This document shows, one piece after another, positions 1 to 6,363 of a stretch of DNA of 7,204 nt. The notes under the pieces were generated by a model that was not told the origin of the DNA, made no database searches, and saw only the letters and a list, made by a program, of their open reading frames with translations. Positions within the stretch are counted from its first letter, which is position 1. Each line of letters starts with the position of its first letter. The translations under genes were made by a program, and so were the position numbers. Source of the DNA: Oligoflexus sp. (GTDB lineage Bacteria; Bdellovibrionota_B; Oligoflexia; Oligoflexales; Oligoflexaceae); assembly GCA_030151925.1 (NCBI GenBank), contig JASLCY010000455.1, positions 1 to 7,204 on the forward strand, read 5' to 3'.

Positions 1-941
1 CGGGCGTCGACGTCTCGCAAAACGCGCTCCGCATGGGGGCTCTCGGCTATCTCATGAAGCCCGTGACCTCGGATCAGCTGCGCGGGGCCTTCCAAAAGAT
101 CGAAGACATGATCTCGCGCCGGGTCCGTCGCGTCTTGATCGTGGAAGACGATGAGCGCCAGCGCCATGCGATCTCGAGGTTGATCCAGGGCGCGGACATC
201 GAAACGGATGCGGTCGGCCTCGCCTCGGAAGCGCAGGACCTGATCAACAAGAAATCCTACGATTGCATGATCCTCGACCTCAGGTTGCCCGACAAATCCG
301 GCCTCGAGCTCCTCGACGCCTTGTCGCACGACCGCTCGACGATCCGTCCGCCGGTCATCGTCTACACGGGCAAAGAGCTGAGCCGCGACGAGATCCTTCA
401 GCTCCGCCGCTACTCGGACAGCATCATCATCAAAGGCGTGAAATCACCCGAGCGCCTGGTGGACGAAGTGAGCCTCTTCCTGCACCGCGTGGAGGCGCAG
501 CTTCCCGAACAGCAGCAGCAGCTTCTCCAGGAGAGCCGCAAAGGGATCAAACCATTCAACGGCCAGAAGGTCCTGCTCGTCGACGACGACCTGCGGAACA
601 CCTTCGCCCTGATGAGCGCCCTCGAGCCCAAAGGGCTCAAGATCCAGGTCGCCCGCAACGGTTATGAGGCCCTCGCCAAACTCAAGGAGGTCGAAGGGAT
701 CGACCTGGTGCTCATGGATATCATGATGCCCGAGATGGACGGCTACACGGCGATGAGAGAGATCCGCAAGGATCCTAAGATGCAGGCCCTGCCGATCATC
801 GCCCTCACCGCCAAGGCCATGCGGGGCGACCAGGAGCGCTGCATAGAAGCCGGAGCGAACGATTATCTGCCGAAGCCGATCGACCTCGAACGACTCCTAT
901 CGGTTCTAAAGGCTTGGCTGCCGCAGGCTGGTGAGTTCTAA
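1..941 (+). CDS. Multi-receiver C-terminal part of a hybrid sensor histidine kinase (5' end outside window)
   Basis: The open frame runs in from the left edge (codon phase starts at base 3), so the first ATG at 33 is internal and the gene is partial. Three receiver (REC) domains are visible. The first is only a tail, with the switch Lys-Pro at 57-62 (GYLMKP). The second spans about 130-485: acidic pocket VEDDE, phospho-acceptor Asp at 276-278 (LDLRLP), and a Lys-Gly (IIIKG) where Lys-Pro is usual. The third spans about 565-930: VDDD pocket, phospho-acceptor Asp at 717-719 (LMDIMMPEMDG), switch Thr in ALTA, and a canonical LPKP. A Gln-rich linker (QQQQLL) separates the last two. Serial C-terminal receivers are typical of large hybrid kinases with HAMP/GAF sensory parts that precede cheR-cheB; the kinase core would lie upstream of the window. 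It probably acts as a phosphorelay hub. The family call is firm; the kinase half is inferred, and a kinase-less multi-REC protein is the alternative. Confidence 0.85.
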   Translation, partial: GVDVSQNALRMGALGYLMKPVTSDQLRGAFQKIEDMISRRVRRVLIVEDDERQRHAISRLIQGADIETDAVGLASEAQDLINKKSYDCMILDLRLPDKSGLELLDALSHDRSTIRPPVIVYTGKELSRDEILQLRRYSDSIIIKGVKSPERLVDEVSLFLHRVEAQLPEQQQQLLQESRKGIKPFNGQKVLLVDDDLRNTFALMSALEPKGLKIQVARNGYEALAKLKEVEGIDLVLMDIMMPEMDGYTAMREIRKDPKMQALPIIALTAKAMRGDQERCIEAGANDYLPKPIDLERLLSVLKAWLPQAGEF

Positions 942-943
942 GT

Positions 944-1759
944 ATGGTGATTGCCGACGATATCGAATTCGAACTTTTGCTTGAAGCGGTCTGGCTGAAG
1001 TACGGCTATGATTTCCGACATTACGCGAAATCCTCGCTGCGACGCAGGCTCGACGCTTTGTTACAAAAGAACAGTTTGCCGAGCTTCTCGCATCTGCAAT
1101 ATCGAATGCTGCGGGATACCAGCTTCTTCGAGTCGGCGCTCAACGAGATCACTGTGCATACGACGGAGATGTTCCGCGACCCGTTCTTTTTCAATGAGCT
1201 GCGGAAGGAGGTCCTCCCGGTCCTGCAGACCTATCCTTCCCTCAATATCTGGCATGCGGGCTGCAGCACGGGGGACGAGGTGTACTCCGTGGCCATCCTC
1301 TTGAAGGAAGCCGGGCTCTACGATAGGTCGACGATCTACGCGACCGATATCAATCCGTCGATCTTGAAGGTCGCTCAGGAGGCGCGTTATCCGGTTTCGA
1401 GGGTGAAGGAGATGACCCGCGCGTATCAGCTCGCGGGCGGCGTGAAGCCCTTCTCCGATTACTATACGTGCAAAGGCGATATCGCTTATCTCAATAACGA
1501 CATTAAACAGAATATCGTCTTCAGCACGCACAACCTCGCGACGGATGAGGCGTTCATCGACGCGCAGCTGGTTATCTGCCGGAATGTATTGATTTATTTT
1601 GATAGGGACCTGCAGGAGCGGGCCGTCCATCTTATGATACGGAGTCTGAGCCATCGAGGGTTCCTCTGCCTCGGCAGCAAGGAATCGACGAGTTTTCTGA
1701 AATCGAAGACTTTGCTCGACAACTTCAGCAAAGAAGCGAAGATTTACCGGAAGTTATAG
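944..1759 (+). CDS. cheR: CheR-type protein-glutamate O-methyltransferase
   Basis: This 271-aa protein matches the CheR family in length and layout (E. coli CheR is about 286 aa). CheR enzymes transfer a methyl group from S-adenosylmethionine to glutamates of receptor cytoplasmic coiled coils. An N-terminal helical domain (about 1-75, with the basic stretch SSLRRRLDALL) leads to the NEITVHTTEMFRDP motif (67-80). The SAM-binding loop is HAGCSTGDEVYSVAI (104-118), where the usual GEEPYS reads GDEVYS. YATDIN (132-137) carries the acidic residue that normally contacts the SAM ribose, and ICRNVLIYF (211-219) is the family signature. There is no C-terminal TPR or PAS extension. ATG 944 lies 2 nt after the preceding stop, with a weak GGTGAG at 930-935, so the genes are presumably co-transcribed and coupled. 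No receptor gene is adjacent. Its substrate is inferred to be either the upstream kinase or a receptor encoded elsewhere. Confidence 0.93.
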   Translation: MVIADDIEFELLLEAVWLKYGYDFRHYAKSSLRRRLDALLQKNSLPSFSHLQYRMLRDTSFFESALNEITVHTTEMFRDPFFFNELRKEVLPVLQTYPSLNIWHAGCSTGDEVYSVAILLKEAGLYDRSTIYATDINPSILKVAQEARYPVSRVKEMTRAYQLAGGVKPFSDYYTCKGDIAYLNNDIKQNIVFSTHNLATDEAFIDAQLVICRNVLIYFDRDLQERAVHLMIRSLSHRGFLCLGSKESTSFLKSKTLLDNFSKEAKIYRKL

Positions 1760-1765
1760 CGATTT

Positions 1766-1771
1766 GAGGAG
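1766..1771 (+). promoter_or_regulatory. Ribosome binding site for cheB
   Basis: GAGGAG sits 9 nt upstream of GTG 1781. It decides the GTG start of the CheB gene, because no ATG gives the intact N-terminal strand ([11 protein letters not shown]). Confidence 0.6.
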
Positions 1772-1780
1772 CGCTGGCTC

Positions 1781-2383
1781 GTGAACGACAACGCTAGAAT
1801 CATCGTGATCGGCGCCTCGACCGGAGGCCTGGAGGCCTTGAAAGTGGTGCTCGGCAGTTTGCCAAAGCACTTTCCTGGTATCGTCGTCGTATGCCAGCAT
1901 ATTGAAAAAACGGCTCGACTCGACTATCAAATGATCTTCTCCGAAGTCACCCATTTCAAGTTGGTTGAAGTCGAGGATAAGCAAAGGTTGGAGACCGGGC
2001 ACATATTTTTTGCACCTGCGGGTTACCACCTGTATCTTGAAGCTAATGATCATTTTGCCCTAAGCGTTGACGCTCCGGTCAATTGGTCAAGGCCATCGAT
2101 AGACGTCTTGTTCGAGTCGGCGGCAAAGTCCTATAAATCTCGAGTCATAGGCGTCATACTCACGGGAGCGAATGGAGACGGAATGCAAGGAATCGTAGAA
2201 ATCAAGCGTTTAGGGGGCACGACGATCGCGCAGAACCCTAAAACCGCATTGGTCGATACCATGCCCCGCCTCGCCATCGAAAGCGGCTGCGTGGACGCCG
2301 TGCTCGACTTGAAGGACATCGCCCCCTATTTGAACCGTCTCGTCTATGCAAGTGTCTCCTGGGCGCAAGGTGAGCTCCGATGA
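1781..2383 (+). CDS. cheB: Stand-alone CheB methylesterase domain (no receiver)
   Basis: This 200-aa protein consists only of the CheB catalytic domain, which hydrolyses glutamyl methyl esters (and often deamidates glutamines) on chemoreceptors. The catalytic triad can be read directly: Ser13 in VIGASTGG, His40 in VVCQHI, and Asp133 in [11 protein letters not shown]. Also present are the conserved [12 protein letters not shown] segment (76-87) and the [12 protein letters not shown] helix (104-115). The N-terminal receiver of classical CheB (about 350 aa in E. coli) is absent; the protein starts directly at the first strand, so phosphorylation cannot activate it in the usual way. The start is GTG 1781 with a good ribosome site, 21 nt after cheR. 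The stop overlaps the next gene in ATGA at 2380-2383, indicating translational coupling to the hybrid kinase. Its middle part (1861-2100) counts 113/240 G+C, well below the following gene. Functional pairing with the adjacent CheR is strongly suggested; the target is unknown. Confidence 0.93.
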   Translation: MNDNARIIVIGASTGGLEALKVVLGSLPKHFPGIVVVCQHIEKTARLDYQMIFSEVTHFKLVEVEDKQRLETGHIFFAPAGYHLYLEANDHFALSVDAPVNWSRPSIDVLFESAAKSYKSRVIGVILTGANGDGMQGIVEIKRLGGTTIAQNPKTALVDTMPRLAIESGCVDAVLDLKDIAPYLNRLVYASVSWAQGELR

Positions 2384-3975
2384 AAGCGAAGATACTCATC
2401 GTCGATGACAAGCCTGAGAACATCCTCGCTCTCGAAAAGTTGATCGAGGGGCCGGACGTGGAGATCCTCAGCGCGCATAACGGCGAGGAAGGGCTGGGGC
2501 TCATCCTCGACCACGACTTCGCGCTCGCTCTCCTCGACGTGCAGATGCCTGGCATGACCGGATTCGAGCTGGCCGAACTCATGCGCGGCGCGGAACGCAG
2601 CCGCAATATACCGATCATCTTCGTCACCGCGGCCAACCTCGGCCCCGAGGCCGTGTTCGCGGGCTATGAGCACGGCGCCGTGGATTTCCTCCTCAAACCC
2701 CTGTCGCCCTATGTGGTGCGCAGCAAGGTTCGCGTCTTCATCGATCTGCATCGCCAAAGGCAGGACCTGCAGAAGCTCAAGGAAGAAGCCGAGGAGGCGA
2801 GCCACGCCAAGAGCCAGTTCCTGGCGAACATGAGCCACGAGATCCGCACGCCTTTGAGCTCCATACTCGGCTTCTCCGAGCTCCTGAACCATAAGAGCAT
2901 CTCGGAAAACGATCAGCAGACGGGCGTCGAGACTATACTCCGCAACGCGAAGCTGCTCTCCCGCCTGATCGATGACGTGCTCGACCTGTCGAAGATCGAG
3001 GCCGGACGGATCGAAGTGGAATCCATCCCGGTCTCGCTCGATGATCTGATCAACGACCTGCAGGCTATCCTGAACCTGCGGGCTCAGGAAAAGGCGATAG
3101 AACTCAAGATCGAAGGCCTATCGCCGGACCATCATGTCAATTATCTCTCTGATCCGACGCGTCTTCGTCAGGTGCTGATCAATGTCATGAGCAACGCTAT
3201 TAAATTCACCGACAAGGGTTCGGTGAACGTGAAGGTCTCGGCGGAGAATGAAGCGGCCGATCGAACCCTGCTGCGTTTCGTGGTGACGGATACCGGCTGC
3301 GGCCTCAGCGAAGAACAGACCCACCGCCTCTTCCAGCCTTTCTCGCAGGCGGACAGCTCGACGACGAGGCGTTACGGTGGGACGGGCCTGGGCCTCGTCA
3401 TCGCCAGGCAGCTCGCCCGCGCTCTCGGCGGAGACGTATACTTGGAAAAATCAGATCTGGGCCTGGGATCGACCTTCGTCGTCGAGATCTCCGCCAAACC
3501 ACTCGCCATCATCGCTCCCACCGTGGCGAAGTCGACGACCGAGACCATGAAGGATTTCTTTGAGCAGAAGGTCCTGCGGGGAACCAAGATCCTGATCGTC
3601 GACGATGCCAAAGACATCCTTATGCTCATGACGCGGATCCTCACTCTCGCGGGCGCGGAGATCCATGGGGTGAACAGCGGCCCTCACGCGATCGAAGAGC
3701 TGAAATCCTTTAATGCCGACGTCGTCCTCATGGATATCCAGATGCCGGATATGGACGGCTGCGAGACGACCTCTATCCTTCGAGCGAAGGGGTTCGAGAA
3801 ACCCATCATCGCCCTCACGGCCCATACGGTGAAGGAGGAGCTCGAGCGCTGCATGAAATCAGGCGTGACGATCCATCTTTCCAAGCTGGTGGAACATGAT
3901 GAATTGATTCGCACAATACTGGCGGCCACGCATAAGAAGATCAAGCCTGAACCCCATTTGAGCATGTCTCTCTGA
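2380..3975 (+). CDS. Hybrid histidine kinase, REC-HisKA-HATPase-REC
   Basis: This 531-aa soluble protein has no membrane segment or sensory domain other than its receiver. REC1 (1-120) has the VDD pocket, phospho-acceptor Asp53 ([11 protein letters not shown]) and Lys106-Pro107. A charged coiled coil (122-145) joins it to HisKA, where His153 in MSHEIRTP is the autophosphorylation site. HATPase follows: N box with Asn272 (SNAIKFT), G1 box DTGCG (304-308), and G2 box GGTGLGL (333-339). REC2 (402-515) has VDD, Asp452 ([11 protein letters not shown]) and ALTAH, but Lys502 is followed by Leu (SKLV) instead of Pro. An N-terminal receiver suggests that kinase activity is controlled by phosphotransfer from another kinase, plausibly the one encoded upstream. 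ATG 2380 overlaps the cheB stop in ATGA, and AAGGTGAG lies 5 nt upstream. No output regulator is visible nearby, and no promoter separates it from cheB. The architecture is certain; the partner assignments are inferred. Confidence 0.93.
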   Translation: MKAKILIVDDKPENILALEKLIEGPDVEILSAHNGEEGLGLILDHDFALALLDVQMPGMTGFELAELMRGAERSRNIPIIFVTAANLGPEAVFAGYEHGAVDFLLKPLSPYVVRSKVRVFIDLHRQRQDLQKLKEEAEEASHAKSQFLANMSHEIRTPLSSILGFSELLNHKSISENDQQTGVETILRNAKLLSRLIDDVLDLSKIEAGRIEVESIPVSLDDLINDLQAILNLRAQEKAIELKIEGLSPDHHVNYLSDPTRLRQVLINVMSNAIKFTDKGSVNVKVSAENEAADRTLLRFVVTDTGCGLSEEQTHRLFQPFSQADSSTTRRYGGTGLGLVIARQLARALGGDVYLEKSDLGLGSTFVVEISAKPLAIIAPTVAKSTTETMKDFFEQKVLRGTKILIVDDAKDILMLMTRILTLAGAEIHGVNSGPHAIEELKSFNADVVLMDIQMPDMDGCETTSILRAKGFEKPIIALTAHTVKEELERCMKSGVTIHLSKLVEHDELIRTILAATHKKIKPEPHLSMSL

Positions 3976-3995
3976 TGGGAACTCTCCCTGCCCTA

Positions 3996-4004
3996 TGCTA
4001 GAAT
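3996..4004 (+). promoter_or_regulatory. Candidate extended -10 promoter for the DUF1460 gene
   Basis: TGC followed by TAGAAT gives a TGn extended -10 with 5 of 6 matches to TATAAT, located in the 87-nt gap (3976-4062) between the kinase gene and the DUF1460 gene. The -35 at the expected distance is poor (TGGGAA-like), which extended -10 promoters tolerate. Transcription would begin near 4011, leaving a leader of about 50 nt. No Rho-independent terminator for the kinase operon is seen in the gap, so read-through also remains possible. Confidence 0.4.
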
Positions 4005-4036
4005 TAAGATCTGATCCAAGGATTGCTCGGATCTTA
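4005..4036 (+). repeat. Inverted repeat TAAGATC-N18-GATCTTA in the DUF1460 leader
   Basis: A perfect 7-bp inverted repeat (4005-4011 with 4030-4036) sits immediately downstream of the candidate -10. An overlapping alternative pairing, GATCC (4013-4017) with GGATC (4029-4033), is also possible. No T-tract follows, so it is not a typical terminator. Its position would suit an operator or a leader hairpin, but chance is possible for a 7-bp arm. Confidence 0.35.
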
Positions 4037-4062
4037 GCCCCTCTTCCTTAGCGAGTTATCCC

Positions 4063-4920
4063 TTGAAATTTCGGCCTCTGGTTATCGCCCTGTGCGGTAG
4101 CTCCTGGATAAGCATGCAGGCAAAAGCCGCGTCCTTCGAAGACGTGAGCCAGGCTTTTTTGGGCAAACCCTACAAGCTCGATGCCTTGGGGGAAGGCCCT
4201 GGAAGCTATGACGGCGATCCGCTCTATCGCACCGACGCCTTCGACTGCACCACGTTCGTGGAGACGGTCTGGGCGATGACCGAAGGCGCGGACGAGGCCG
4301 CCTGGCGAAGCAATCTTCGTGCTATACGTTACAGGGACGGCCAGGTCTCCTTCGGCAATCGCCTGCATTTCATCTCCCTGGATTGGGTGCCTTACCAGAT
4401 CAAGCGCGGCGCCATGCAGGACGTGAGCGCGCTGATCGACGCTCAACTCGAAAAAGTCACGACGCTCATCGATAAGCGGCGTTGGTTTGAAAAGAGGCAT
4501 TGGAGCCAATTCGAAATCTTCTTTAAAACCGCGCCGTATCCAAGGCCCACGCCGGTTACGGTCGCTTTTGTGCCCTTCGATCATTATGCGGCGGACAGCA
4601 GGATCGATGAGAGGCTGAGGGATCTTCTCGGCCACGGCGCGCTCATCGTGAATTTCGTGCGGCGGAACTGGGACGAGACCTTCTCCCTGGGAACCGCGAT
4701 AGACATCACTCATCAGGGGATCCTCCTCTTAAAGGACGGCGTCCCTACTCTGCGTCACGCCTCGGCCGTGCATGGCCGCGTTGTGGATCAGGGCTTCTGG
4801 AGTTATGTGAAGAACAGGCCGCAGCATTCTTCGCTGAAAGGCTTTCAGCTCTTGAAGCCTCTGGATCCCTCCGCTGGGATTTCCTCCCGCTTGGATCACA
4901 CGAACGTCCCCTCTCCCTGA
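4063..4920 (+). CDS. Secreted DUF1460 protein (NlpC/P60-like, putative N-acetylmuramoyl-L-alanine amidase type)
   Basis: This 285-aa protein has a Sec signal peptide (short basic start MKFR, hydrophobic PLVIALCG, probable cleavage after AKA at residue 22), so it acts in the periplasm or outside. It matches DUF1460, a papain/NlpC-P60-like fold whose characterised or modelled members are linked to peptidoglycan amidase/hydrolase activity. Key signatures are the nucleophile Cys62 in FDCTTFVE, the RAIRYRDGQVSFGNRLHF segment (about 87-104), His217 in THQGILLL as the likely catalytic base, and the RHAS motif at His232. Length is normal for the family. The start is TTG 4063: an in-frame TGA lies at 4012-4014 with no other start between, and the next ATG (4114) would delete the signal peptide. 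The ribosome site is weak (GCGAG at 4051-4055). It appears to be transcribed on its own, between the signalling operon and the peptidase operon. The substrate is inferred from the family only. Confidence 0.82.
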   Translation: MKFRPLVIALCGSSWISMQAKAASFEDVSQAFLGKPYKLDALGEGPGSYDGDPLYRTDAFDCTTFVETVWAMTEGADEAAWRSNLRAIRYRDGQVSFGNRLHFISLDWVPYQIKRGAMQDVSALIDAQLEKVTTLIDKRRWFEKRHWSQFEIFFKTAPYPRPTPVTVAFVPFDHYAADSRIDERLRDLLGHGALIVNFVRRNWDETFSLGTAIDITHQGILLLKDGVPTLRHASAVHGRVVDQGFWSYVKNRPQHSSLKGFQLLKPLDPSAGISSRLDHTNVPSP

Positions 4921-4987
4921 TCTTCGCTTTGTGATATGACGTATTAGCGCTGGCAATCTGCTGGAGTTTCAATTCGCTCATCTCATT

Positions 4988-4997
4988 TTGCCGGCAA
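4988..4997. repeat. 10-bp perfect palindrome TTGCCGGCAA
   Basis: TTGCCGGCAA reads identically on both strands and overlaps the only passable -35-like hexamer in the gap before the M28 peptidase gene. It could be a regulator binding site. A single 10-bp palindrome can arise by chance, and no second copy was noticed in the window. Confidence 0.3.
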
Positions 4998-5034
4998 TCA
5001 ATGTTATTTGTAGATGTAGATGCAAATAATCATT

Positions 5035-5041
5035 GGAGAAG
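5035..5041 (+). promoter_or_regulatory. Ribosome binding site that sets the GTG start of the M28 peptidase
   Basis: GGAGAAG lies 5 nt upstream of GTG 5047. The in-frame ATG at 5020 has no comparable purine-rich site before it and would add nine mostly non-basic residues ahead of the signal peptide. GTG 5047 is therefore preferred. Confidence 0.7.
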
Positions 5042-5046
5042 ATGTC

Positions 5047-6363
5047 GTGCGAAACCTTTGTCTTGTAGTGGGGGCGGCCCTCTTTTTGGGTGGAACGAAC
5101 CTGTCCGCAGCGAATCCCAAGCCCTTGACTGGCAATCATTCCCTCTACCTTTCCGCAGTGAAGAAGAACACCGTCGATCGCTTTCTCAATCGTTTTTCGA
5201 CCAGCGACGCGCAGGTTGTGGTGACCCGCCAGCCGGTTGGCAACGCCATCGCGAGCAAAACCCTCTCGACCCTGGGCAGCCCTCACCTCATCTTGGTCGA
5301 ATTGGAATCGAAGGATGCCGCTCCTCTCCGCGGTGAACGCGCCCGTATCGGCAATGCGGCTATCGTCGCTTTGCCCGAAGGCGTGGACGCCCATGATTAC
5401 GTCGGGCTCAAACGTTACAGCGAAGACATCGCCAGCCAAGAGACGCTTGTGCAGCTGCCCAAGACGGCTCTCGTATCCCATATCGAAAGCCGTGACTTCG
5501 TCTCCAAGTTGACCGTTGAGCAGAGTTTCCTCGAAGAGAAGCTCAAAGAATTCTCCGGCGCGACGTCTGCGAACCTTGACGGCAAGGCCGTCACGCTCAA
5601 GGAGCGGGGAACGACGGCAGGTCGGGCCAATGCCCGCGCTTACCTGAAGCAGGAGTATGAGGCGATAGGTTTTACGACCTCGCAGCCGTCCTACAGCTCG
5701 GGCCTTTATTCCGGCGCGAACTTCGTCGCTGAAAAAGCCGGGACCGATCCTTCGAAGGTTCTCGTCCTTACTTCGCACATGGATGATATGACGAACGCCG
5801 GAGCCGACGACAACGGTTCGGGCACGATCGGAGCGCTCGCGATCGCGACGGCCCTGAAAGACGAGACGCTGCGTTATACGCTGCGCATCGTGGCCTTCGA
5901 CCAGGAGGAGAAGGGGCTGGTGGGATCCGCGGCTTATGCGAAGGCGCTGAAGAGCGCGGGGACCATCAATCAACTCGTGGGACTCATCAACCTGGAGATG
6001 ACGGGTTACGACGCGGATGACGACGGGGCCTTCCATTCCATCGACTGCGATGAAGGAACTTCGGCGGATCTCACGGCGGCCCTGATGAAGGTCGTGAACC
6101 GCGATACGGAGCTGCGCCTTAAAAAGGTCGAGGCCTGCACGAACCGCAGCGATCACGCTTCTTTCTGGAAGTATAACGTGCCCGCTATCGTCATCTCGCA
6201 GAACTTCTTCGGAGGCGACGACAACCCTTGTTACCACCTCGCCTGCGATAAGGTGGACAAGGTCCAGTTCGATTATATGACAAGGCTTACGACTGCCGTA
6301 GGCCGTGCGGTCGAAGAGCTTTTGGCTGAAACGCCGAGCTCGACGAGTCGAGCGGGACGATGA
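5047..6363 (+). CDS. Secreted M28-family zinc aminopeptidase
   Basis: The product is 438 aa from GTG 5047 (447 if ATG 5020 is used). A Sec signal peptide (MRN, hydrophobic LCLVVGAALFLGG, cleavage near LSA at residue 21) indicates export. Residues of about 22-185 resemble an N-terminal propeptide or accessory region with no recognised motif. The M28 catalytic domain follows (about 190-430). Expected di-zinc residues are His244 (TSHMDD), Asp254 (GADDNGSG, bridging), Glu287 (general base) and Glu288 in DQEEKGLVGS, Glu317 in NLEMTGY, and His397 (CYHLACDK). The SDHASF motif (368-373) is also typical. Glu317 stands where Vibrio/Aeromonas-type enzymes use Asp. Cys395 and Cys400 flank His397 and could form a disulfide after export. 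Members remove N-terminal residues from peptides; the exact specificity is not readable. The stop overlaps the next gene in ATGA, so it heads a peptidase-SRPBCC-SDR transcription unit. Confidence 0.9.
   Translation: MRNLCLVVGAALFLGGTNLSAANPKPLTGNHSLYLSAVKKNTVDRFLNRFSTSDAQVVVTRQPVGNAIASKTLSTLGSPHLILVELESKDAAPLRGERARIGNAAIVALPEGVDAHDYVGLKRYSEDIASQETLVQLPKTALVSHIESRDFVSKLTVEQSFLEEKLKEFSGATSANLDGKAVTLKERGTTAGRANARAYLKQEYEAIGFTTSQPSYSSGLYSGANFVAEKAGTDPSKVLVLTSHMDDMTNAGADDNGSGTIGALAIATALKDETLRYTLRIVAFDQEEKGLVGSAAYAKALKSAGTINQLVGLINLEMTGYDADDDGAFHSIDCDEGTSADLTAALMKVVNRDTELRLKKVEACTNRSDHASFWKYNVPAIVISQNFFGGDDNPCYHLACDKVDKVQFDYMTRLTTAVGRAVEELLAETPSSTSRAGR

Larger units (their letters stand above)
4921..5046 (+). 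other. Non-coding leader upstream of the M28 peptidase gene
   Basis: These 126 nt hold no supported gene. They are AT-richer than their surroundings. They contain a 10-bp palindrome (4988-4997), a tandem hexamer TAGATG TAGATG (5011-5022), and two copies of GGCAATC (4952-4958 and 4993-4999); that heptamer also occurs inside coding sequence, so it is weak evidence. A poor sigma70-like pair is possible (TTGCCG at 4988-4993 with TAGATG at 5011-5016, 17-nt spacing). No strong promoter and no terminator hairpin with a T-run is evident. Confidence 0.5.

Noticed and set aside
263..667. 134-codon + strand open frame in another phase of the multi-receiver gene
   Set aside because: Its Arg/Pro/Ala-rich composition is typical of an out-of-frame reading of GC-rich sequence, and it lies inside two clear receiver domains.
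1061..1654. 197-codon open frame on the - strand opposite cheR
   Set aside because: It is antisense to a gene with all CheR signatures. The product is low-complexity in charged residues with no family match I recognise.
2344..2892. 182-codon open frame on the - strand opposite the hybrid kinase start
   Set aside because: It covers the REC and HisKA region of a certain gene and crosses the cheB/kinase junction. It has no independent evidence.
3977..3988. GGGA-ACTC-TCCC hairpin right after the kinase stop
   Set aside because: A 4-bp stem without a following T-tract is too weak to call a terminator.
4005..4036. Inverted repeat as a Rho-independent terminator for the kinase operon
   Set aside because: The stem is short and not GC-rich, the loop is long (18 nt), and no T-run follows the right arm.
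4048..4713. 221-codon open frame on the - strand opposite the DUF1460 gene
   Set aside because: It is a shadow of the + strand gene, which has a signal peptide and catalytic motifs. No family signature or ribosome site supports the antisense frame.
5024..5030. AAATAAT as a -10 box for the M28 peptidase
   Set aside because: It would place the transcription start within or after the ribosome binding site at 5035-5041, and no -35 is found at the right distance.
4978..6237. 419-codon open frame on the - strand opposite the M28 peptidase
   Set aside because: It lies almost exactly antisense to a gene with clear signal peptide and zinc motifs. Its Arg/Val/His-rich translation shows no recognisable domain and is explained by the GC-biased codons of the real gene.
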